A DNA stretch of 64,000 nt from Meghimatium bilineatum (GCA_034231615.1 CM067322.1:56486828-56550827); one strand, 5' to 3'. Counted from the stretch's first letter, positions 1 to 12,437 are shown. Notes: generated by a model from the letters alone, not told the origin. Made by a program: numbers and translations.

Positions 1-718
1 CCTACCATATTGTTATCATTTGTATTTCGTTATGTAATATATCGTTATAAATAGCCATTTTGCCATGATTTAACCAAAATTTCGTCATGGACATGACTGA
101 AAGGGTCGTGCACTACCGGAGAGCATCTTTAATCCATTATTCATGGATCCATCTAACAGTAAAACATACTGTATTGAAAAGTATATTTTCGAATATTGAA
201 AATGTATGGCATTATGTGTTATCAGCTCATTAACTAACAAGTAATACCAAAGTTTCCACTTGATTAACAACAGTGCTCTTTTTGATGCAGAAAGCTATTC
301 TTTGCGTCCCCTCACCACCACACGACAAGTATAATTACTTCCCTTTCACACGCACACATTGTTATTTTCCTTCACGTGCACATAACAAATTAAGGATGAC
401 CAAGCAAGGTTGATAAGAGTATAAACACAAATGAAACATCATGGATGAGTAAGTACTTTCTCAAACTCATGCAGATTGCAGCATGTAGACCGGAGAAAGG
501 AATGCATAGTGTAATTAGTAATGGTGTTCATGTTTGTGTGAAAGTATTACTACTTTCGTGCACTAAATAGAATAAAAACAATTTCTTTGTGTTCAGTTCA
601 GAAAAGTCAGCTCGGTTGTCCGTTAGCTCGCCCGTTATATCTTATATCGTGTGGCTCTTCATTAGTTCAATAATAGCTTATTATGTCATGTAAATAATAT
701 CTTTCAATTAATTATTGA
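1..718. other. No gene seen
   Basis: AT-rich unique-looking sequence. No repeat, long ORF or motif that I can support. Confidence 0.6.
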
Positions 719-720
719 TA

Positions 721-893
721 CAGTAGAATCCCGTTATAACAACGTGGTCCGGACTAACAAAATATGTATGTAATTACAGAAGCTCGCTTTATATAGTAAA
801 AAAAATACAGAATAAATATAATTGGGATTTTGAAAATTGTTGTTATATAGGGGAAACTGTTATAAAAAATAATACTATAGAGGGATTCCACTG
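721..893. mobile_element. Pogo/Tigger-like MITE
   Basis: 173 bp with imperfect TIRs starting CAGTAGAATCCCGTTATA and ending TATAGAGGGATTCCACTG, flanked by TA at 719-720 and 894-895. No coding capacity. The TIR resembles pogo/Tigger ends. Confidence 0.75.
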
Positions 894-1365
894 TATTTTT
901 AATATCAACATACTTCCATTATGTCCCAAACGGTATACACTATTTGAACACTGGCTGATGTTGCCAAGTATTGGCTAACATATAGATATGAATTGACGTG
1001 TCTGGTGTAGAAGATGACTCGATATGTTTCAGTCGAGAGAATTATCTCAAATTACCATCTAAGAAGGCGAAACTGATTGGGTTAGGATAACCTTTCGGCT
1101 CACAATGTAATTTTGTGTAAGATTCTAAATGATTGATTTTTAAATACGAGTATGTTTATTACATTTGTAATCCACGAGGGAATACTAGTTTAATTGTTTC
1201 TATTTATATTGAAATACGAGTTAAACTATTTCACCGGGAGATGAAATTTAACTGGATCCATGAATCTAGAAGTAAGAACAGTCATCTTCCTTTTCTGAAG
1301 ATACTTTTCCATAACTTTTACAACTTCGAAAGCGCGATGCAGAATGACCGATTATTCCGTATATC

Positions 1366-1502
1366 TGCGAATCCACATCTCAGATGGAGTATGTTCATGA
1401 AATACAACCCCGTCTTCTGTGAATCCACATCTCAGATGTAGTATTTTCAAGAAATACAACCCCGTCTCCTGGCGAATCTACAACTCAGATGGAGAATGTG
1501 AA
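1366..1502. repeat. Tandem repeat, about 52-bp unit, 2.5 copies
   Basis: GAATCCACATCTCAGATG recurs at 1369, 1421 and, altered, 1474. Confidence 0.85.
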
Positions 1503-1599
1503 ACAATATGACGATCACTCATTATATGGAATTTAAAATCACATAGAAACATTCATGACAGCGGATACGTTCCTAGTATGGTGTGTGTCTGAGTGTGTG

Positions 1600-1915
1600 T
1601 GTGTGTGGGGAAGAGGGGATGTTCTACTTCAGTTCTTAAAAAAAAGGTTATTCTCTAATATCGTGCGATAGTTCTTCGTTTTCATGAAAATTTTGGTGAC
1701 TTTTTTTTAAATTGTTGAAGTGGATGGGGAGAGGTGGAATTTACCAGAATTTTTGCTAATTTCATAGTAGTAAAAGAGTAGTTCTGATTTCATAAAGGGG
1801 AGAGGGGGGAGGGGGTGGTGGATGCGTGAATACTTAAACTCCTCCCCCTTCCTCTCTATCTCCCCCCTTCCTCTCTCCCTCTCTCTCACTATCTCTCTCT
1901 CTCTCTGTATCTACT
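1600..1915. repeat. Low-complexity purine/pyrimidine region
   Basis: GGGGAGAGG-type purine tract, then a CTCTCTCTC tract at 1850-1905. Nothing coding seen. Confidence 0.8.
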
Positions 1916-2200
1916 TGCTTGAATATATTGCATTTTCCATCATACAAGATAGTATTCATTCATAGCATTAAATAACATGGTCCCCGTTATCGATGAGATT
2001 CACCGTCGTGATCTCTCAAACACACATACATATTGATTTTGCTTAGTTTGATCAGAAAAGATGGTGTACTTTCTCCCAATACAGTTTAGTTCATTTATTT
2101 GGTTAAATTTATTGTAGATACCTTATTTATTTGTTTGCGAAAATCATTGTCTAAGAAATTCCTGATCAAATCACATTGTATGCAACAAGAACGCATCCAC

Positions 2201-2201
<1 letters not shown>

Positions 2202-2247
<46 letters not shown>
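2202..2247. repeat. (TA)n microsatellite
   Basis: Pure TA run. Confidence 0.97.
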
Positions 2248-2251
<4 letters not shown>

Positions 2252-2369
2252 TCGTTTCTTCTAGTTTTATGTCTTGTCTACAACGTTCTTGCACATGAAA
2301 AGTCTGTATGTACATTACATTGTATATTTTTTTAATCTGTATTGTATGATTGCTATTAATGTATATATA

Positions 2370-2632
2370 GAAAGACAGTAGATAAACTGGTTCGGACTCC
2401 TTATGCCAATGTACCATCACAACTAGCCATTCAGGTGGACAGCATCAGAAAGAACGGCTACAAAGCAAGAGGAAGACACAGAACAAGATGGAAAGATTCA
2501 ATCAGAGAGATTGTTTTAAAAATAAAAACACGACCTAACCATGGCAAAAGCAAACAAAGATGGCAAAAGATAGAAAACGTTAAATCTCCACGAAGCCTGA
2601 CAGCATTTGTGGAAAAGATAATGGATAGATAG
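2370..2632 (+). pseudogene. LINE C-terminal relic (family D)
   Basis: Ends an RT ORF with DSIRKNGYKARGRHRTRWKD and a basic C-terminus to TAG at 2630. The KARGRxRTRW motif is typical of the C-terminus of many non-LTR ORFs. Upstream it is broken at about 2430. Confidence 0.7.
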
Positions 2633-2639
2633 TATGATT

Positions 2640-3375
2640 GTGATGTCTATTCCAGGAATTTCTAATCTCTCACGGTATTTACTATTAATCTAACATCTAT
2701 ATCACAATCTTGCAAGTTATAGTACAGTTGTATTTCTTCTTTTTCTCGTTCTTCGTGTTTAGAATTTTACATTGATGATTCTCACACAAATAGCAGTAAA
2801 TCCCAGGTTCCAAGTAGTGCCGAATAGCTTTTCATGGAAAAAGACAAGTCACCGTTCTTCATCATACATTAGGTATGTCTGCAACAAGTGTTCAGCTTTC
2901 ATAGGGCTCGTGCCATAGGTATACAAGTCTGTTTTGGATCTTATAATTCGGATATTATGGGGATGGAATCTGTTATATCTCTTGTGTAGTCGGAGAATGG
3001 TCGCCTGGTCCAGTCTGGACAGCTGTTGTTAGTCATAATTTATATTTCATCTTGGTGGCGTTTTATTTTTCATTTGCTAGTGGATTTAATTGTTGCTTTG
3101 GCTACCTGATATATAGTTTATGTATCTCTCCGTCATAATGCAGCCCCCTCCCCTCCCCACTTCTTAGGCGAGTTTCTCTGCAGCTTCATTTTCCGGGATG
3201 CTGCAATGTGCTGGTATTAACTGTATTCTGCCCCTCTTGTAACACTGGGCTAACATTTAAACGATACACACTGATCACGTTATACAATTTAAACAACCTT
3301 CACACAATTAGAAAAGTTCCGATTACACAGAGAAACTGGTAAAATTGTGAACGAATAAGGTTGGTACGTGACATC
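2640..3375. other. No gene seen
   Basis: Unrecognised sequence between a LINE relic and Rep-A copy 1. Only short frames. Confidence 0.5.
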
Positions 3376-3387
3376 AAATATTTACTT

Positions 3388-3666
3388 TGCCCGTGTGTTG
3401 CCAGGGCCCGAAAGGGCAGCAAAGAATAGCAACACTGTTTACCTTCCACGCATGTCGTAAAAGGCGACTAAGGAGGTTATGGGATGGAGTTGGCTGTCCC
3501 ATCCCATATAGGGTCAGTGACCCAAAGTCATGCTGAAGTCAGATGTGTCAGGCCGAAAGGCGCATACATCGCAGCAATTCTGTAAACCATGACACAACGC
3601 ATTCCGTTCTCCGGACTTCTTCCTGCTAATCTGCAGGAGTTTGAGAACGAACGCAGAAGAAGAAGA
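3388..3666 (+). mobile_element. Rep-A retroposon, full-length copy 1
   Basis: About 280 bp from GCCCGTGTGTTGCC to AACGAACGCAGAAGAAGAAG, flanked by AAATATTTACTT (3376-3387) and AAATATATACTT (3667-3678), a 12-bp duplication with one mismatch. No tRNA-like box A/B was seen and no ORF is conserved. The short size, (GAA)n tail and target duplication indicate a SINE-like element moved by a LINE. Confidence 0.85.
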
Positions 3667-4089
3667 AAATATATACTTAGAATATTTGCGGAAGGGGTGG
3701 GGAAAATTGCAGAAATTAATATTGCAGAAAATAATATTGAAAGGGGTGCGACATCATACATTTTAGTAATCGTTGCTCTACTTTACACATTTCTTGTTGT
3801 CACTGAACTCCACCTACATAAGATTTTTCACAAATTACCGTGGAAAACAATCATGTTGAGAGGAAGTTCAAATAAGGTTCTGGTAGTTCTTGTCATTGGT
3901 GTCTTGTAATAAGTTTGGTCGAGTCTGGTTAATAATTAGATGACTTATATACGATTTGTAATTAGTAAGCAACTTGCAAATACGTAGTTCAGAAAAGAGA
4001 CCAAATTTTTATTTATGTGCCGTCTCCGTAACGACGGTTCACTGTAATTATTGTCTGGCTTCTTCTATATATGTTACATTTCAACCTCA

Positions 4090-4330
4090 AAATCTTTTAG
4101 GATATCTCTTGTGACAGGACGATGACCCCACTTGATTTTAAGAAGCTTGACCTGAGGACGACGATGCGTTGTATCGTCATTTTGTGTTCGTCAATGGCCC
4201 GACAAATTTGACTGGTGTAATGTCTCATATAAATTGAAAACATTCTGAATTCGGATGTGTCAGGCTGAAAAGTGCAGATGTCGCAGTCAAACTGTAAACT
4301 ATTTCACATCTCATCTGTTCACATTGCAGG
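4090..4330. repeat. Rep-A-related pieces in mixed orientation
   Basis: Antisense-like segment (GATGCGTTGTATCG, then CAATGGCCCGACAAAT) resembling 34400-34530, followed by a sense Rep-A core (GAATTCGGATGTGTCAGGCT). Confidence 0.45.
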
Positions 4331-4639
4331 ATATTAAAAAAATTAACTAAGAAAATGAAGAAGACTTTTAATCTCTTGTGGTGATGTGTTCTTTCAAATA
4401 CAGTTTGATTATATCAGAGCTTACGACCATCAAAAATGACTGGGAGGGGGGGGGATTGTGGTTCGGGTAACACACTGTCAGCACCACTTTCAATTGATGA
4501 ACAGACAGACTCAAATATTCTCAGTATATTGCTGCAGCCATTCAACGTATGTCTGTTTCTTTGAATCTCTCCCCCCCCCCACCCTTGTGTTTATCATAGT
4601 GCCTTGTCTTTATATTTGTCATATATTCAACTTAGTTTA

Positions 4640-4790
4640 GGGCATTTCTGTGGCGCAGAGTTACGCCGTTCGCTTTGGACTCAAGAGGTCGCGGTTTAGA
4701 ATCCCTTTCGCGATATCTTGTTTACAAAGTGGATAATTTTTTTGGCGCAGATTTTGAAGATTATTGTTTGTAGCTATGGATTTGCGAGTT
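4640..4790 (+). mobile_element. tRNA-derived SINE (TGTTTACAAAGTGGA family)
   Basis: Head TGTGGCGCAGAGTTACGCCG (box A) and GCGGTTTAGAATCCC (box B), then CTTGTTTACAAAGTGGATAA and a GAAGATTATTGTTT body. Related copies at 40375, 45268 and 52725. Confidence 0.72.
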
Positions 4791-5239
4791 GTACTCTCGG
4801 CAGGCCTCGAATTGCTGTGTTGAGGTACTAAGTAAATATGAGACAGTCCAAGTAAAAGTCAACTTCTATGCTTATGTTTTTTTTAGTTCAATAGTGTTTT
4901 TGGTTCAATACACGGAGAAGTGCCTACAATTTTATCGTAACATATTCCTACTTTATTTAATGAAACGAAATATCAATAAAGACGCACTTTAAAGTCGCTA
5001 TTACTGCTGCCGGATGCATCGATCTGTGCTCTACGTACTAAGAAGGCCTCCCTTTTGGATGACTGGGGAGAGGGGGGCTCATATGACAAGATGCCAGAAT
5101 ACAAAAATAATGGCATACCTGCTATCACCTTTACTGCTCAACCGAAAGATCAAGATGGAAGTCAAGAAACAGATGATAAACAGGATTTTAATGTCAACAG
5201 TCTGTTATCAATGCCACACATTAGTGCTAAAAGCAGCAC

Positions 5240-5500
5240 ATGGGGAAGACTTACACCTTGTGAGATGAAATGTCTGAGAAAAGTAGCAAAATTGACCAAA
5301 CTAGACAAAATGAGAAATGATGAAATGAGAAGAATCGGTATAAGACCATGCACAGAATACATCGAGAAACAACAAATCTTTATAAATGGTTTGGACGCTT
5401 TATGATAATTAACCATAACTAACTATATACAAGAACATATGATATGAGAAGATCTGGATACAAGGCCACATGAAGATAAAAACACAGCGTATTTCCGGCC
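5240..5500 (+). pseudogene. LINE C-terminal relic (family D)
   Basis: Contains TPCEMKCLRKVAKLTKLDKM and RNDEMRRIGI, the Cys-Leu-Arg motif common after the RT thumb, then IEKQQIFINGLDAL and a frameshift into DLDTRPHEDK. The upstream open frame from 5055 (polar, Asp/Gln-rich) is continuous with it but not recognised. Confidence 0.68.
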
Positions 5501-5504
5501 ACAG

Positions 5505-6295
5505 CGATTTCCGGGGGGGGGGGCGCAAGCATAAAAATTGGCACTAGGTCGTCCATTGACCTGTTTATGGGGGTTACACAAAAGCAAAAGGTAACTTTCA
5601 GAACAGGACCGAATTTACGTATAAACTAAACAAGTTGTAGCTTAGGGTCCCCACTGTTTTGGGGGCCAAAAAAATTATATTTAGCACTGATATATATAAT
5701 ATCTGGATTTATAAAGGGCCCCCATATTTCAATTAGCTTAGGTAATAATTATAATATATGAGTTAGATTTAGTTAGATTTTTGCCTCCGTTCTCAAATTC
5801 CTGATGGAATGTGTTGTGTAATATTCCTACAGTTTTCCTGCGACACCTGCGGCTTTCAGTCTGATACATGGGAATTCGATATTGGTTCTGAGTCACATTG
5901 AAATATGTGATTAGACTACCAGGTCCACCTAAAAGTTCTTTAATCGTCAGTTGCGTCACGCATGTCAAGTCAATGTTGATATTCGTTGCTGTATTTTAGA
6001 AACTAGAGAACACACTGGATGTACAATCTTCTTATTCTTGTCATAATTCTTCCATGTTTCCCATTCATTAATTTATACAGAAATTGGATCTTGTTTCAAG
6101 GTCCTGATTGTACCACATCCTTCTATAGACGAGCTGATCGAGAGATCGTCACTCATCTGGGATGATTGAACTTGCCCGTCTTTTTATTGGCCATAACGTA
6201 TACCTTGTGTCTCCAACCAATGAAAAGCACAATTTAAAAAAAAATACGAGTAACGCTGTAAGCCATCAGTACGCATTACATATCTGAGGAAGAAC
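5505..6295. other. No gene seen
   Basis: AT-rich with a G run at 5513; short open frames only. Confidence 0.5.
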
Positions 6296-6299
6296 GTGA

Positions 6300-7045
6300 A
6301 TATCCCTTCAGGGTCGTAGGGGTACCACATTGGATGCCTCAGCACACAGAGTCCTCCAGCGAATTCTATCCTCAGCCATGCGGATGAGTGTGGAAATATC
6401 CTGCCCTGTCCATTCCTTGATGTTGTCTGTCCATGTCTTTATTTGGCCTCCTCTGCTTCTTCCACCCTCGACATTTCCCTGCAGTATTGTTTTTGACAAG
6501 GAATCGTGCCTGCATAATGTCCAAAACATGCTAGTTTTCGTCGTTTCACTATTGAAAGCAATGGCTCCTGAACACTTGCACACATCTCTACTTTATTTCT
6601 TACGTACACATTGGTCTTATGTTCCATATAGGAAATTCGTAGAATTCTTCTGTAGCATGTGTACTCGAAAGCCTGTAATCTTCTCTCCATGTCCGCAGTG
6701 AGTGTCCAACTCTCACAACCATACAACACAACAGAAAGCACCAGCGACTTATACAGTTTGATTTTCACTCCAACACTGATGTTGCTTTTCCAAATCACAG
6801 TTAGCCTTGACAAGGACGCTAAAGCCATCTCCAGCCTTATTTTTAGTTCTGCTTTGCATTTACCATTGCTGCATATACTGGATCCGAGGTATTTAAGGTA
6901 TTCACCTCCTCAAGCTTATGTCCATTCATCATGATATTAGTCTGGTTTTCTGTGTCTCTGCTGTTTACCAAGATTTTGCTCTTATCTGTATTGATTTCCA
7001 TTCCGTACTTTAACACACACAACGTGAATATACTCACATATGAAT
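6300..7045 (-). pseudogene. RTE-like LINE relic, 3' half of RT and C-terminus
   Basis: The minus strand encodes, in two frames, YGMEINTDKSKILVNSRDTE, then SLVLSVVLYGCESWTLTADM, RRLQAFEYTCYRRILRISYM, and finally GRSRGGQIKTWTDNIKEWTG and AEDRIRWRTLCAEAS. This is the segment downstream of YADD plus the C-terminal domain typical of RTE-type LINEs. It is 5' truncated near 7045 and frameshifted near 6500 and 6835. Confidence 0.88.
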
Positions 7046-7534
7046 AAAACACTTGAAGCAGAGTAATTCTCTGATTGTTAAAATAAGTACCTTAATTTTC
7101 GTTTTCCAAACAATTTTGAAACGATAATTCCAGATCATCAAATGTAACTAGCACCAAAAATATACATTCATTGGTATTACATCTGGAAGCGAGGTGTTCA
7201 GTTAAGTCCTCGAGGAATATCGAAGTTTTAGTAATTCTAGTGATAATTATATTTGGATTCATTGCAGTCTGTTTCGTCCAGGACCAGTTTCCGTAATTGT
7301 TGAAATTCAAAACAAGATGCATACAATCCTTAAACATTGATATATTACTTAAGTAATGTGTCTAGGGATGCACGAACAATGAATGCTTTATTTGAAAATA
7401 AATCCGTTTTGGTGGATTATTTCTCAAGAGGAGGATAACGTGAGACAATTTTGTTCAGTTAATGTCGCTATATGAGGTAAAACCTCAGAGTTATTTGAAA
7501 TATTACTTCAAGTTTATATCAGCTGTATAAATAC

Positions 7535-8204
7535 ATGATGCAGAAATCCAGGCAATTAGGGTTGCAAATAAAAAAAACTGCTGAACTCCATACCTGGTCC
7601 ACAGCACGTGATATTCCTGACAGATGCAGGGTCATTGCTTCAAGCTCCCCCGTCTGGAAAACTAACAGAATTACAAAAACTACTTAGTGAACTGTCTTAC
7701 CAGTATAGGGTAACTATGCAGTGGATACCCTCTCACTGTGGAATACCAGGAAATGAAAAAGCAGACCAATTGGTTAAGGAAGGTGCTGTCGAAGACCAAC
7801 CAGATTTACCAATCACCTACCATCAGAAAAAAACACCAGATGATCAAGTCAATAAGAAAGCCACAAACACCGACACAAGATGACTATGATATTATGAATA
7901 TATCAGAACAAGTTGTAATTCTACGCCTCAGAACAGAACACAATCGACTCCACAGTCACGTACACAAAATTCAAGATTGGCAAAACGGCCATGTGTACAT
8001 GTGGACAGACAACGTAGATTGTCAAACATATACTTCAAGAGTGTTCTAAGTATGAAACGCTGAGGCAGACATATTGGCCAGAGGAAACAACACTGGAATC
8101 AAAGCTCTATGGGCCACTGTGGGAACTACAAGAGACAGAGTTTTATTCAGGAGACAGAAATACAGATATAGACATATTTCAGGTGAACGAAAGAAGAAGA
8201 AGAG
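7535..8204 (+). pseudogene. 5'-truncated copy of the 59-kb LINE family (RNase H and C-terminus)
   Basis: Starts at ATGATGCAGAAATCC, matching about 62524 of the full element, and runs to the GAAGAAGAAGAG tail. The RNase H segment keeps IPSHCGIPGNEKADQL and has LTDAG where the intact copy has LTNAR. A small insertion near 7833 shifts the frame, and further substitutions break the Cys motif, so the product would stop early. Confidence 0.9.
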
Positions 8205-8404
8205 TACCGGGTGTGTATAAAGTCGTCGTGCACTGAAGTAACAAAAATCTACACTAAATACCCACAGTTCATATGACGTAATACCACCACCATTATAGAT
8301 GAGTATACAGTGACTTTGTAAACGTCTAAACTTCACTGCACATTTTTCTTCCAAAATATAAACATTCACCTGTGAGGTCACATTTACCAAATAATCTGTT
8401 TAAT

Positions 8405-8890
8405 TTTAGTTCATGTTCTCTAAAACTATATTCAACATTTTCTAAGACTAAATGCAATATTTCATATGATTATATTCAGTATTTTACATGATTATATCCA
8501 GTATTTTCCAATATTATATCTGGCATTTTCTAAGAATATATCCAATATTTTCTAAGATTATATCCAACACTTTCAATGAATGTATCCATCATTTTGTAAG
8601 ACTGTGTGCAACATTTTCTAAGATTATGTCAAAGATGTTCTAAAATTACATCCAATATTTTCTATGATTGATTCCGATATTTTCTAAGATTGTATGCAAC
8701 AATTTTAATCATTATATCAATTATTTTATACATGTATATGTAATATTTTTTTACGATTATAGCCATTTTTTATATTACATACAACATTTTATAGAATCCT
8801 ATCAAACTTCTTTAAACAGATTATATGCTACACTTCTTAAAAATATTGTGTCCAACATTTTCTAAGATTATATATAATATCTTGTGCATT
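8405..8890. repeat. Degenerate tandem repeat, about 22-24-bp unit
   Basis: Variants of TTTTCTAAGATTATATCCAA repeat about 20 times with many substitutions, indicating an old array. Confidence 0.8.
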
Positions 8891-8894
8891 GTTT

Positions 8895-9630
8895 TCTTGA
8901 AAGATCAGCTCTTTAGTTCAGTCTCAACGGGGGCTACGGAGACTTGAAGGGACAACTCGAAAAAAATAATTTAATTAATGCGACAGACCTTTCTTGGCCG
9001 GATACAGAACACCAATTAATTTGAACATATTTTAATAGGATATATGGTAATATACTTTAAAATACATTTGATGAGGCTTAAATAAAGTGTACGATCTTTT
9101 TTATTTACATCCCGGAGATCTTGGAGAAAAATTGTCCTAAACGAATGCAACCCCAAGAAAAGGTTGAGAACTTCTAGTTTAATTTATTCTGAGAATCTCA
9201 TCCAAGCAGCTGTGTTTTTTACTTTCGTAATTTGATTATCATCGTTGCACAGCGACAGTGATATGGATTTGCGATGGTACTGTCTTCAATCATTGTACAG
9301 CCGATGCCTAGTCACTCATTTTGTCAAGACAATGAATGTTTTCCTGGCTGCCTATTTGTTGTTTTATTTTATAAAGTTTCTTTTACAAAACAGCATTTGC
9401 ATAACTACATTTTGCATTTATACACGAATACCTTGACTTTTTTTCTGGACTGGTTTGTACAATTAAGAATACTTTTCTCGCTCGTTTTGGACATGGATAG
9501 TTTGTGTGGGATGCTTTCTTTCAGCAGCCTTGAACTGTGCTCATTTCTTTGGGCAGTACATCGGACAAGAAATCAGTCACTCAGATATTTGTCGTTTAGT
9601 CTGCTGTTGACTCTAGGTATATCCAGGAAT
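8895..9630. other. No gene seen; possible SINE remnant
   Basis: ATATGGATTTGCGATGGTAC near 9262 resembles the SINE body at 4775. The open frames at 9245-9651 lack any recognisable motif. Confidence 0.4.
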
Positions 9631-9632
9631 AT

Positions 9633-9839
9633 GGTGATGACGTTTGGCTAATAACTGAAGAAACACATAATAACACACACAAATCGACGTTTCGACCAAA
9701 AGGCCTTAATAAAAAAAATTGTAACACAATTTTAATTTTGTTTCACGTTTTGTCTTGATAAAGGTCTTTTGGTAAGAACATCGAATTGTGTGTGTGTGTT
9801 ATTATGTGTATATTTAGTTAGTAGCAAAACGTCATCACC
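9633..9839. mobile_element. Foldback MITE with long (about 75-85 bp) inverted arms
   Basis: The left arm (GGTGATGACGTTTGGCTA, then AACACATAATAACACACACA) is the near reverse complement of the right arm ending GCAAAACGTCATCACC. The arms are separated by about 45 bp of AT-rich DNA. Half-copies of the arm motif occur near 25500-25600 and 42810-42850. Confidence 0.75.
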
Positions 9840-9844
9840 CTATT

Positions 9845-11125
9845 TATGGATTTACCTGTTGAATTTCAGTTTTGCGCAGTAAGTACATATTATGACTCTA
9901 GGTATGCTAAGAACTGACTCTGGGAGAAAACTCAAGTTAAGAATGATCCTCTCAGACGTTTAGGGCATGCGTCATTTGTGGCTGTATATATTTCTATGAG
10001 ACCCCACTCTTCCCTCTCCATGTGACCACTTTTACACTTTGCAAGAACAAACTCCCCAGGAACAGCGAACCATGAGTTGTCCACACTGTAATCCGACATA
10101 CCCCTGAGTTGCTCCGCTTTGAAGGTTGACTTTCGGAGATGTTTGTTCTCTGAGATTCTAACACATCTCCCTCACAGTACAAACTCACTTGAAGGGACAG
10201 TTTTTAGGTCGGCGGGCAGGATACAGCTTGTCTCTAGCGATATGGGGAGGAAGGCAAAAACTTTTAAAGTCCTGCTATAGATCTCCAAGCAGTAACTATA
10301 AACCTCTAGGATCTATTACGTGTAGATCAGTCTAGCGGACCAGAATCAACGTTTCTTGTGGCTAAGGAATCTAAGTCGAGATTGAAGTTTATTTCACTCT
10401 GAATGGGGTTTGCGAGTCAGTGAACAACTGTAAGCCTTCAAAACGACGTTACTGAAGAAGCATCATGTCTGAAATGTTCTGCATCCAAGCCTGATTCCTT
10501 GACTTCAACCATGTCTGTCATGTACCAGACTCACTCATGCATGTCCGTAGACAGGGGGAGTTGTGTTTTAACCCCCACACCTCCACCTAAGAAATTAGAA
10601 CATACGGTTTAGTACTAGGATTCCAACTGAAACCCCGGTTTACCTCCTCCCTCCCCACCCAATGGATGAATGTTCCACATCACTTTTTTCCGAAATCCAA
10701 CTAAAATAAAATGAGTTGACTTTCTGTATTTTGTAATCCCCTTCTCTTATAGGAGACTAAACTGCGACACTACTCTCATGATACAGCTTCAACATATACA
10801 CACACATATTTTTTTTGTATATATATATATATATATGCATATAAACAGACTTCCACATTACTCGCACAAACGTACAGGAAACCAAAAAGAACATCCTAAC
10901 TGATCAATAAGTCGTGCCTCATTTTTTTTTTCCTAGCGTTTTCCATCTTTGTTATTCATCAATTTCTTTCTACTTCAATCACATTGACGTCTGCGTTTTA
11001 GCAATTTAAGAGCAAGTGTATTATGCTGTTAGCTCAAGTAAAGGCTGTGATATTTGCGACTTTCTTCCCAGTATATTCATTTTCGAATACTGCTTCATAA
11101 TGTGTGCTCAAGAGCGTTCGAAACT
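9845..11125. other. No gene seen
   Basis: Moderately GC-rich sequence with short frames and a small TA run at 10818. Not recognised. Confidence 0.5.
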
Positions 11126-11129
11126 ATTC

Positions 11130-11282
11130 TGATTTTTTATTAGGAACAAGCGTCACAGCACTGGGGGCATTCCCATATATGCTCTGCTTTTGGTTCCGTC
11201 AGCCATCTAAAAGTGTATAAGCTCAGTCTCCCAGTCAGGTGCTGATTACTCTTCGAAACGATTGTGGTTTCACTTCATTACA
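11130..11282 (-). pseudogene. LINE family C, antisense 3' fragment
   Basis: The reverse strand reads through AATCAGCACCTGACTGGGAG, GCAGAGCATATATGGGAATG and CAGTGCTGTGACGC, matching the C-terminus seen at 27.9 kb. Confidence 0.65.
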
Positions 11283-11420
11283 TCGGGTTTCCCTATAGGT
11301 ACTTCTCCCCTCTCATTGGAGCGGTACTCTGCCTTCCGCGAGTACCACTCATGGCACGCAACTCAGCAGCTGGCAAGCTACAAAATACTTTGTGTATACA
11401 ACAGGAACTCATTTCTTACC

Positions 11421-11590
11421 TTATAAAATACGTCACGAATCGGCATAAGTTACTTATTACTCATGTCTTCTCTTATAAAATACGTCACGAATCGGCATAC
11501 GTTACTTATTACTCATGTCTTCTCTTATAAAATACGTCACGAATCGGCATACGTTACTTATTACTCATGTCTTCTCTTATAAAATACGCC
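11421..11590. repeat. Tandem repeat, 52-bp unit, about 3.3 copies
   Basis: TTATAAAATACGTCACGAAT starts at 11421, 11473 and 11525, with a diverged start at 11577. Copies are nearly identical. Confidence 0.92.
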
Positions 11591-11599
11591 ATGTAATAG

Positions 11600-12340
11600 G
11601 CATACATTAATTATTAAGTACATTATCAGTGTAGTACTTTATATTCATCTGTTTATTGATCATACAAAGATACATTCTCCAAGGGTTTACAAGATGCTTT
11701 CAATACCATAATAACACTTAATAGTGAGTGCTGGGAGCGTAATTCTGTGAGTGTTGACGTCGAGGTTAAGACACCCATCTCCCAACATGATGGGTGTCAC
11801 ACATGACACACATGTTGTCATTTACGTAGAGGGGTCTGCATGGGCTTTGCCGCCATATCATGTAGAAGAATAGTCCACGTTGACAATGTGGGACTTCGCA
11901 GCAGAAACATATGGTCTAACGATGGTGGTGTTTGACGTAACATAGATTCTATACTGATTGGAATCGCAAGCGCATCCTCATTTGTGTATACTTATTGACT
12001 CAATGAGTAGGATTCAAAAAGTTAAATCAGGAAAAATACGTATGCTATGGGTTTAATTATTGAAGGGGGCTAAGAATTGGGTATCCCTACGCAAAATTAC
12101 TTTAATCTGTTTTTCAAGACATGCAGGTACGGATAGAAACGAGTCGACAAGTTTGCTGGTTCTGCTTCTATAAAGGTGCTCAACATATGGACATAACATG
12201 TATATTTAATGCTCCAATGGAGTCTCCATGATTGGATGATTTTGAGATCAATGAAGGATAAATTAGTAATGAGAATGCGTAAATAGGGCGTGAACATCGG
12301 CGTAGGTTTTAGAGAATGGCTAACGAAGATTTCAAAAATA
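11600..12340. other. No gene seen
   Basis: Unrecognised; the minus-strand open frame at 12097-12477 overlaps a LINE family B fragment and is not supported as a gene. Confidence 0.45.
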
Positions 12341-12344
12341 ATAC

Positions 12345-12437
12345 TCAATAGAGAACATGCACTGTAAGCTGCTATACTGAGAGATTTACTGAAGCACAGA
12401 TCTGAGCACCCATGGATATGTCCGCTGTGCGAAGACC
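12345..12437 (+). pseudogene. LINE family B, small 3' fragment
   Basis: AGATCTGAGCACCCATGGAT and the following GTCCGCTGTGC match the ERSEHLWTCP-coding end of family B. The fragment is short and without a clear 3' tail. Confidence 0.55.

Noticed and set aside
3589..3909. 106-codon open frame beginning MTQRIPFSGLLPANLQEF
   Set aside because: Its first part is the Rep-A retroposon and recurs in other copies without an open frame; the rest is not conserved.
4640..4740. A functional tRNA gene
   Set aside because: Boxes A and B are recognisable but the arms do not pair well and the unit is repeated as part of a longer SINE.
9274..9651. 125-codon open frame with hydrophobic runs, possible membrane protein
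   Set aside because: No ATG of good context, no splice sites or homology, AT/T-rich composition; its end overlaps a MITE arm.
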